This document shows, in pieces, positions 56,295 to 64,000 of a stretch of DNA of 64,000 bases. The position numbers were made by a program, and so were the translations under genes. A model generated the notes under the pieces. It searched no databases and was not told the DNA's origin. It saw only the letters and a program-made list of their open reading frames with translations. Positions within the stretch are counted from its first letter, which is position 1; every line of letters starts with the position of its first letter. The DNA comes from Canna indica (Eukaryota > Streptophyta > Magnoliopsida > Zingiberales > Cannaceae), in the NCBI GenBank assembly GCA_034359265.1, contig CP136895.1:5892501-5956500 (forward strand). The letters are read 5' to 3'.

Positions 56295-57427
56295 TGATGA
56301 GTATCGAATCCACCAAAAATAAATACATACTTCTTGAGATTTTGTAGTCGTGATAAATAGGGTCGAATCCACAGATACTGATTAGTTTCAAATTATTTCA
56401 AAACCAGAAATTAAAAGAAAGGAAAAAAAGGGGGTTTTGATTAGATGCAAGAAGACGTAACTAAAAACAGTGATTAAAATTAAGGAGAAATCAATGAGAG
56501 GATAGTCTAGCTAAAGGTACGTTCTCGATTTCGGTTCGTAGGATTGATCATAGACGCTAAGGATGAGTTTCTTTATTTCTAGTAATTTAATAGACTTTTG
56601 TGAATTGAACAACAATCTCACAAGTCGTATTAATTCAAGTATTCCATGAGTTTGGATTGAACAGCAACCTCGACTAATTTGTCTCTAAATTCGACATGAA
56701 ATAGCCATACCGATAGACTAGCTATTGTTCTAATAATCTGGTAATAAACCGACAATTAAAAAGAAATAATAGAACAAATTCCGCAGAAAATAAATGAATA
56801 CTGAAAAACAAAGACATTAAGCACAGAAGAATCTCACAAATCGTAGAACCGAAACGTCGAATCGTTCTTTAGCTAGAAAAAAGTGGATCAGCCACACATT
56901 GCAAACTCACATAATTTCATTCTCAAAAATAGACTACTGCTGAAAACTTAAAGGAACAAAATACAAAATGAGGCTTAAGCTAAGAATTGTCGGCCTTTGT
57001 TCATTACAATTATTCTCCTTTTATAGGAGAATTTTAAACCTAACTAGAATAGTAAATAAAAATCAAATCAACCTTACATGGCAATAAACTAACATCCAAA
57101 TATTCTGGTTTAATATTTTTGATACAAATGGATTGTTCAAATTCGCATGAAAACATGGAAGCAAAATTTTAGCTTTAAACTTAGTAAATTCTGGATCTCT
57201 CACATGTATCTTCACTAAGGCGTGGGCACGCCCAAGATAATACGACTAAATCCAGTTTGCATTTCAATTTTCAGCTTCAAAAAATGTGCATGGAGGCTTC
57301 TTTTTGAATTCTTTCTATCATTTGTTGCCTAAAAATTAAACAGAATAATAAATATATTTTATGAAGCATTTAATTCGAATTTAGCATGAAAATAAGCATC
57401 AAAAGATGAAAAATAAACATGGCATCG
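56295..57427 (-). repeat. Gypsy element 5' LTR
   Basis: 1133 bp, followed on the right by the TACTC duplication. Its last bases read CATCG where CATCA is expected, a point change at the terminus. Confidence 0.9.
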
Positions 57428-58080
57428 TACTCATTTTCTACTTCATGTATACTCAATTTATTTTAGATATACTTATTTTTTTAAATATACTCATTTCATT
57501 TAAAAGTCAATATAATAATTAATAAAGTGAGTATATATACATGAATAAAAGATAAATATATTTATACTACACAAAAACTATAATGTGGTACCTAGACCAA
57601 TTCGTGTCGGGCCGATGGCTCGGTCCGAAAAAATTTGTGCATGGTCCGGGCCAGTCCGGTAAGAATTCGGGCCTGGGATCTCCGGCCTAACCCGGCACGA
57701 AAAATAATGGGCCGGCACGGCATGGCTCGTTTAGCCCGATCAATAATAGTCCGGCACGGGCCAAACTGTTTATCGGGCCTGAATTGTGCCATTATAATCA
57801 GGTCGTCGGGCCAATTCGGGCCCGATAGCTCGATATTTTTGATAATGTACAAAGTTCTTATTGGGCTATCGGGCCGAGTTTATACCGTCTAGCCCGACCC
57901 GATGATTTTTCGAGTCTTATTGGGCTGGCCCAATAGCAGCCCAAGCATGGTAAGAACCGGCATGAACCTGATATTTTTATATCATTTCAATTGGGAGAAC
58001 TAATGACCTTCTGATTTTTTCGATATTGTACCTATAGGCAATAATGTTACATTAAGTTTATATTTCAATAATATTTTCTC

Positions 58081-59678
58081 TTTTTTGATAAAAAATGATG
58101 CATGCCTGATTGAGTTTATACGAGTCTTTTCATAAGTCATTTTGGTTCGGATATATATATATATATATTCCTAGGTCTGGGCACAGGCAACTTAGCAACT
58201 TTCTGGCCCGAGCCTGAAAAGGCAAGCCTCGTGCCGGGCTAGGCCCCTCCTCCGTAAATCCGAGTTGTTCCTGGCACGGTTTGACCGACAACGGGCCGCC
58301 CTAGGTATGACCCATTTCCATATCCAGTGGTGTGCAACTCTTAGGAGGAAAAGGTGCAACTCTTAGAAGGAAAAGTTATTTTAATTATCGATGATTCGTG
58401 ACATTTTTAACTTCTCAATATTTTTTGTCTTTAAATCTATAAATAACCAACATATCATGATTATGTAAATTAATTGAAAAGGTTAGGGGTGCAATTGTAA
58501 ATAATATAAAAAATGTATATAATTAATACATAAGTACTTAAGAAAAATATATTTTTATATTTTTTCTATAATTATAATTTTATATTTAAATAAGAATATT
58601 ATGATTTATTAAATACCATAATAAATATATAGTTTAAACTTTGTTATGAACACTTATAGTTTTAAATTAATTAATTAATTAATTATATATATATTTAATA
58701 TAAAATAAATAGAAAGTAATTATGAAATTATTTTACACTATTAATTTTTAAAAAATATATATGAAAAACATATATTACTTAAGCAAAAACTTCAAATATT
58801 GTTATATACCATCTACTTTCATTCAGATCAAATATTAGTATTTACTTTTAAATATTTGAAAACATCAAATATCATTAGCATATACTAATAATATCTTTTA
58901 AAAAAACTATAATATAATATATTTTAAAAAAAATGACTTTATAACATAGCTATTATAAGTCGTACACATAGACATGAAAAGATGTGCATTAAGCACTATA
59001 ACGAGGGATCAAACCTAAGATCAAATTATAATATAAAAATTGCCAGATGTTACTATCACTAGAGCACAAGTGGTTTCACTATAATATAAAAATTATAATT
59101 TCTAACGTGCTACACAATTCTTACTATTTTTATTTTTAAATTACCAAAATTAGAAAGAAAAATATATCAAAGACTAAATAGACTACATGGAAGAAACAAA
59201 TATCTTGTTGATCCGCATATGGTATTATTATCATTTTATATTTTCTTGTTTATATATAATTTATTTAAAATTTAAATAAATATTATTTTCAACAATTATA
59301 TTATAATTATAAATAGAAAATAAATTTTATTTTATGATCAATTAGCTCTTTTAAATATATATATATATATAATTATTATTACATGATAACTGTAAATATG
59401 ACATTAAATTTTAAACCAAAAATAAATTTATGAAAATATAATAATTCCTTTTTATTACAATGAAAAAGAGTTAACTAGGAAAAAAGAAAATATAATATTT
59501 TTATTACATGATAACTAGCTAGTCTATGTCATTCTTACTATATTGCCATATTTTCGGCCTGGCCCGCAGGCCCGGGCCGGTTTGCTTAATTCTTTCGGCT
59601 CCTATCTATATCCTGTTTTCTGATATCAACATTTTTTTTGCCCATCCTTTTTCCCATGCAAATATGCAACATGTTGGA
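58081..59678. other. AT-rich gene-free region
   Basis: 58180-58320 and 59555-59590 hold short GGCCCG-rich phrases like those of the tandem array. The rest is AT-rich, with (TA)n runs near 58155, 58685 and 59358. No gene seen. Confidence 0.5.
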
Positions 59679-59686
59679 CGAACAAA

Positions 59687-60938
59687 CAGTGGCGGATTTA
59701 GTATGGGGGCAGTGGGGGCAGTGGCCCCCACTGGAATTAATATATATATACTATTAATATCTTGGCATTCAATGGTGGATTTACCATGGGAGCGGTGGGG
59801 GCAGTCCTCCACTGAAATTAAATATATATATATTATTAACATCTCAACAATCTCGGCACCGATACAATGCAATATTTATGCCCCTCTCATCGCTCAGATC
59901 GCTGAATGCTTCGTCTTCTTCGTCTTCCGCCGGCCTCGACGCCTCCAACGGTCCGCACCGCACTCGGCACTCTACCACTCTCCAACAAAAGCTGAAGACT
60001 GCAGCAATATGCAATCTCCTCAAACACTCACCGCACCTTCTCGCTCTCACCCTTGGTCTTCCGAATCTGAAGCAGTCATTCTATTAACTCTCGCCGTCGC
60101 TAGCCCGCTGCCAAGGCGCCAAACTGTTGCGGTGCCGGACTGCCGGTGGCCTGGTGCTGCTGCAAGTTGCAGCCGCCAAATGCTCACTTTCTCTAGCCTT
60201 CTCAGTTCTTCCTCTCGTGGTCTCGGCGACTCGGCGTCTCACCCCTGGTCTTCCGAAGCCTTGTTGTGTTGCTGCCGCCAGTGGCAAAGCCGCATACAGC
60301 ATCGACGACATCAAGTAATCAATTTTTTGAGAACCAATTTACTTCACAGTAATCAATTTTGGAATGCTGAGCTTCAATTTTTATGTTACCTTTAGTTGTT
60401 CTTCCCAGATTCAATGCAAAGCTTCAATTTACTTTTTTCCCCAATCCTTTAGTTCTTCCCAGATTCAATGCAAAGCTTCTATGTTGTTTACTCTGTTTCA
60501 AAACTTCATTTAGTCTTAATTTGTCAGTATCAAATAGTGTCCAAATGTCCAATTAAAGAACCATTGAACCGGTATTCTTGCAAGTGAATAGAATCAAATA
60601 GTATTGATCTTTATTTTTTCTTATCAAAAGCCTTAATTCATTTATCTTTTAAAGTTGGCTTTGATTCTTCCTGTGGCAACAGCAAGTGTTGAAAGAACTT
60701 TTTCTACTATGAATTTTATAAAAAATAAGCTACGCAATCGCATGGGAGATGAATGGTTGAATGATTGTTTGATTACATATATTGAAAAGGAAGTATTTGA
60801 TCAGATTGATAATGAAAAAATTATGCAACGATTTCAAAACATGAAGACACGTCGAGGACAACTATCAAAATTGTCTTCAACTTAAAATTTTATGTATTGA
60901 TTTGCCCCCACTAGTAAAATTTTTTGGATCCGCCACTG
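59687..60938 (+). mobile_element. hAT element 4, internal-deletion derivative
   Basis: Begins CAGTGGCGGATTTAG and ends TTGGATCCGCCACTG, matching hAT inverted ends. A perfect 8-bp duplication CGAACAAA flanks it (59679-59686, 60939-60946). The first about 83 bp are repeated in tandem from 59770 (CAATGGTGGATTTACC). Only the C-terminal end of the transposase remains. Confidence 0.93.
60655..60885 (+). pseudogene. hAT transposase C-terminal dimerisation domain, fragment
   Basis: ILPVATASVERTFSTMNFIK followed by LRNRMGDEWLNDCLITYIEK is the conserved hAT dimerisation segment of the TTF-type zinc finger (ZMYM1-like) transposases. It ends with a normal stop at 60883-60885. The catalytic RNase H-like part and zinc finger are missing, so it cannot transpose by itself. 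Confidence 0.9.
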
Positions 60939-60946
60939 CGAACAAA

Positions 60947-61974
60947 CGTACAATCATATCCTCATATGACTAATTCGTTTTGCTACTTGCATGGATTAGT
61001 AATAAGTAATCGCAATCAAACATAAAAATCAAAAAGCCAATTTATGGAAAATAGAAGACAGGTTGCATCAACCCTAGCTAGTCAAGTTGGGTCAGCTATC
61101 AATTCCTAAGTGCACATAATCTACCAACCAGATTCCGAAGAGTGAAAAATCAACCTCTATAATTAGTTACCCGTACAGTTTATGTGGCCGACATGAATGC
61201 ATTGGCAGGATAGAAAGGTAGGTGTTCCTTCAAGGTCCACCCACTTACTGGTCGCCATGTTTTGGACGATGATGAGGTCATATTGACATTCTCCGTCAAT
61301 ATAGTAATAGCTCTAATTAGAGATCTGCAATCTATCTATGTTTAATTTATTGCAGGAGTACTGATGTCTGATGTATGATGTATCCCTTCACCGAACCGGG
61401 CAGGTGGTTTGGAAGAACATCAATGTTTTTTTATTAGACCGGTCGGTTAATTTGTGTATATTAGAGAGATTGTCATTAATCGTAGCGGCCATTCCAATGC
61501 CTAATCTCAGCTGTCAGTCCGAACCAAATCCCTTAACCAATAGTTGGACCATGCCAAGTTTGCAAAGGATTATAATCCATTGTACGCATCCATGAATTAT
61601 CATTATATCGTGACAAGCGAGGTCGCTATCCGCATGCGATGCAGAACGGAATCGTTTAAAATGTTGGGCTAATTTAAAAAAATGTTTTATTAGTTTATAC
61701 GTGTGTTGGGCTAATTTAAAAAACAATGTTCTTATTTTATATAAAATTATTAATTTGAGTATCATTTAAAATTTATTAATATTAGTTTGTGGTCATTCAG
61801 TTGATAATAATTTTAGCTTGCAGTTGACTTTTAGTTAGATATATTTATCATCAAACTATCGTTATGATTTAATTAATATTATTTTTAAAAATCTGAAATA
61901 ACCAGACACATCATTAAGATATGTTACGTCATCAACTTAACTATGAATCTAACATAATATTTAATGAAAACTGA
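60947..61974. other. intergenic
   Basis: No gene seen. The phrase TGTTGGGCTAATTTAAAAAA occurs twice (about 61662 and 61705), a short local duplication. Confidence 0.5.
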
Positions 61975-61979
61975 AATAA

Positions 61980-64000
61980 TTAAACAAAAGAGAGAAAATA
62001 AAATTGTATTTGCTGAAGAGGTTTGTACATGTTTATATAGACCAAGATCGTTAATAACAAGGTAAGGAATAAAATGATCGTAACAAAAGAAAGTGGAGAA
62101 TAGCTATTCGTGGAGAGTCGTTTGATGAAGCTTACGTGACACAAGTGCTAGTATCCCTTAGTTGATGTGACTACGCTTGGTTGGTAAACTACTACCTCCA
62201 ATATCCCCCCGCAAGATGGGTCGTTCAACAACGCCCATCTTGATCCGATGGTCGAGAAAAGTAGCTGTTGATGTAGGCTTCGTCAGTGTATCTGCTAATT
62301 GCAGAGCTGCTGGTATGTGTTGAACCCAGAGAAGCTTTGTTGCGACTTGATCCCGAATAAAGTGAAAGTCTAATTCAACATGCTTCATTCTGCTGTGACT
62401 GCTCGGTTGATTTATTAGTATGGTAGCACCGAGATTGTCACAGTAGACTGTCGGAGGGGAGAAGTGAAAGTAATCGAGTTCATTTATAAGGTGAGTAATC
62501 CAATGTACCTCTGCCGCTGTGTTAGCGAGTGCTTTGTACTCGGCTTCAATTGAGGACCTTGAATACAGTTCGTTATTTTTTTTTAACTCCAGCTGATCGG
62601 AGAGTTACCGAGGAATATGATATATGCACCAGTAGACTTCCGATCATCAAGATCGCCTCCCCAGTCTGAATCTGAATAAGCCACCATATTGATATTGTTA
62701 TTTGAATTTAGTAGAATGCCCAAGCTGGAAGTTCCTCGCAGATACCTTAGAACCCGCTTGCAACATTGCCACTGAGTGGTTGTCGGGTTGTGCATGTATT
62801 GGGATAGTTTGTTGATAGCATAGCTAATATCCGGTCTCGTAAATGTCAAGTACTACAGGGCTCCAACTACTCGTCGAAACAAGTTTGTATCAGCAGGTTG
62901 AGAGCCATCATTGATAGTCAATTTAATGGAAGCAGACATAGGTGTTTTGGTGATGTTGGCCTCATGCATGTTGAACTTGTACAGGAGATCTGAAATGTAT
63001 TTTTCCTGCGAAAGAACAATGCCAGATGTTGTTCTGCTTACTTCAATGCCCATAAAGTAACTTAGTGGTTTGATCTCCTTGAGAGAGAAGCGCATTGACA
63101 ACTTCAAATATATATCTGTTATTTTCTCTTTCGAATAACCTGTTAATATAATATCATCGACGTATAACAATAATAGTGTAATGTAGTAATTGTCCTTCAA
63201 TATAAACAGAGAAGTATCATATGCGGAATTACGAAAGCCAAGAGATATTAGGTAAGTTTTTAGCTCATTGAACCATGATTGAGGAGTTTCCCTTAAGCCA
63301 TAAATGGCCTTATGCAACTTACAGACATGATTTGGATGTTCAGAGCTGATAAATCCTGGCGGCTGCTGCATGAAAACTTCTTCATGTAAAGATCCATAAA
63401 GGAACACATTATTGACATCGAGTTGGAACATTTCCCAATTTTGCTTGGAGGCCAGACTTAAGATTAAGCGCACGGTAGCATGTTTAATCACCGGACTGAA
63501 GGTTGATTTGAAGTCAATAGCGGGTCTCTGATGGAAGCCTTTTGCCACAAGCCTTCCTTTAAATCTATCAACTGAGCCATCTGGCTTTTGTTTTATCCGA
63601 AAAATCCAGCGGCAGCCAACTATGTTCTGTGCTTTATCTGCAAGAACTAGTGACCAAGTGTTGCGCTTAATCAATGCATCAATCTCCTGTTGCATCACAT
63701 GTCTCCACTCTGGGTATTGAACGGCCTGTTTATAAGTATTTGGAACAGACGATGAACAGACAATGCTTATGAGTGCCGAGTAATCTGTGGGAACTCTTGG
63801 TTTGAAAATATTGGACTGCGACCGAGTGTGTACTCTCCGTGGAGCAGGTGGTTCAATGTTGCACGGTGGAGCCGGGACTGTTATAGGGTCTCCTGCTATT
63901 GCCAGAGGTTATGCATCCTGAGATGAAGGATTAATGATTGTAGGAATTGGATTATTGGATGGTGGAGGGCAAATGTCTGAAGATGCGATTGGACATGAGT
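61980..64000 (-). mobile_element. Ty1/copia retrotransposon 2, 3' part, cut by window edge
   Basis: On the minus strand RT and RNase H are followed by a purine tract (GCGGGGGGATATTGG, about 62215-62200) and a probable 3' LTR of about 225 bp (approximately 62204-61980, with a TATATAAAC box near 62038). The distal LTR limit is estimated, as the other LTR is outside the window. Confidence 0.85.
62158..63910 (-). pseudogene. copia 2 reverse transcriptase and RNase H
   Basis: 63698-62853 is one long open frame with RNTWSLVLADKAQNIVGCRW, RLVAKGFHQRPAIDF, QLDVNNVFLYGSLHEEVFM, KAIYGLRETPQSWFNEL and the intact catalytic YVDDIIL. A frame change at about 62853 leads to TFTRPDISYAINKLSQYM and YSDSDWGGDLDDRKSTGAY (RNase H). 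SSIEAEY-like sequence at about 62560-62530 and QLADTLTKPTSTATFLDH near 62290 complete the tail. The frame change and an A-rich slip near 62575 disable it, but it is the best-preserved RT in the window. Confidence 0.9.

Larger units (their letters stand above)
51095..57427 (-). mobile_element. Ty3/Gypsy-type LTR element carrying only gag and protease
   Basis: LTRs at 51095-52243 (1149 bp) and 56295-57427 (1133 bp) start TGATGAGT and end TGTCATCA (CATCG in the right copy). The pentamer TACTC flanks it (51090-51094, 57428-57432). On the minus strand the primer site TGGCGCCGTTGCTGGGG (tRNA-Asp type) follows the 5' LTR (right), and a purine tract AGTGTGGGGAGATT precedes the 3' LTR (left). Gag, zinc-knuckle and protease remnants are present; RT, RNase H and integrase are absent. 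Confidence 0.9.
48510..58080 (+). repeat. tandem array, four units of about 800 bp, fourth unit split
   Basis: The landmark GGTACCTAGACCAATTCGTG occurs at 48821, 49617, 50433 and 57587. Spacings are 796, 816 and 7154 bp; subtracting the 6338 bp of inserted LTR element and duplication from the last gives 816. Each unit has an AT-rich half (AATATACTC phrases) and a half packed with GGCCCG/CGGGCC motifs. Open frames in the GC-rich half are by-products of the repeats. Confidence 0.93.

Noticed and set aside
59526..60395. 289-codon frame as a host gene
   Set aside because: It runs across the hAT left end and its tandem duplication, is low in recognisable content and probably covers the leader of the deleted transposase gene.

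Overview
This is nuclear DNA from a flowering plant: AT-rich, with spliced genes and dense nested transposable elements. The two spliced genes read most like those of a non-grass monocot, but the species call is an inference. I found three host genes that can be read end to end. On the minus strand, 12216-14877 is a four-exon DMR6-like 2-oxoglutarate/Fe(II) dioxygenase of 342 aa. On the plus strand, 29491-30405 is a single-exon DUF1191 membrane protein of 304 aa. On the minus strand, 39188-47087 is a seven-exon SOC1/TM3-clade MADS-box gene of 211 aa with a 6.6-kb first intron. Every splice phase in the two spliced genes closes. They are separate single genes with no sign of working together in one pathway, although salicylate homeostasis (DMR6/DLO family) and flowering time (SOC1 family) are the roles known for their families.

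Layout. 1-607: end of a CACTA (En/Spm) transposase gene. About 905-3434 and 3435-11138: two decayed Helitrons end to end, the second split by a 3.75-kb composite CACTA element (5521-9273, TSD TAT). 12.2-14.9 kb: the dioxygenase gene. 16.6-28.1 kb: a nest in which a minus-strand LINE holds a hAT-like element (19860-20376, perfect 8-bp TSD) and a copia element (20854-27861, TSD TGTAC); the copia in turn holds a hAT-like element in gag and a 1.7-kb LTR-like insert in reverse transcriptase. 29.5-30.4 kb: the DUF1191 gene. 31.1-38.6 kb: a decayed Tork-like copia bounded by 61/62-bp direct repeats, with a foreign short LTR near its 5' end. 39.2-47.1 kb: the MADS gene, whose first intron carries MITEs, a truncated LINE, a 48-bp poly(A) insert with a 21-bp TSD and a GC-rich minisatellite. 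48.5-58.1 kb: four tandem units of about 800 bp, the fourth split by a gag-protease-only Gypsy element (51095-57427, TSD TACTC). 59.7-60.9 kb: a hAT deletion derivative with a perfect 8-bp TSD. 62.0-64.0 kb: the 3' part of a copia element on the minus strand.

I see no new enzymatic or defence system. What is notable is how much insertion history can be read directly: most insertions have identifiable target-site duplications and interrupted hosts that rejoin correctly. Nearly all transposon reading frames are broken. Exon limits were set by reading splice sites and phases by eye, not from transcripts.
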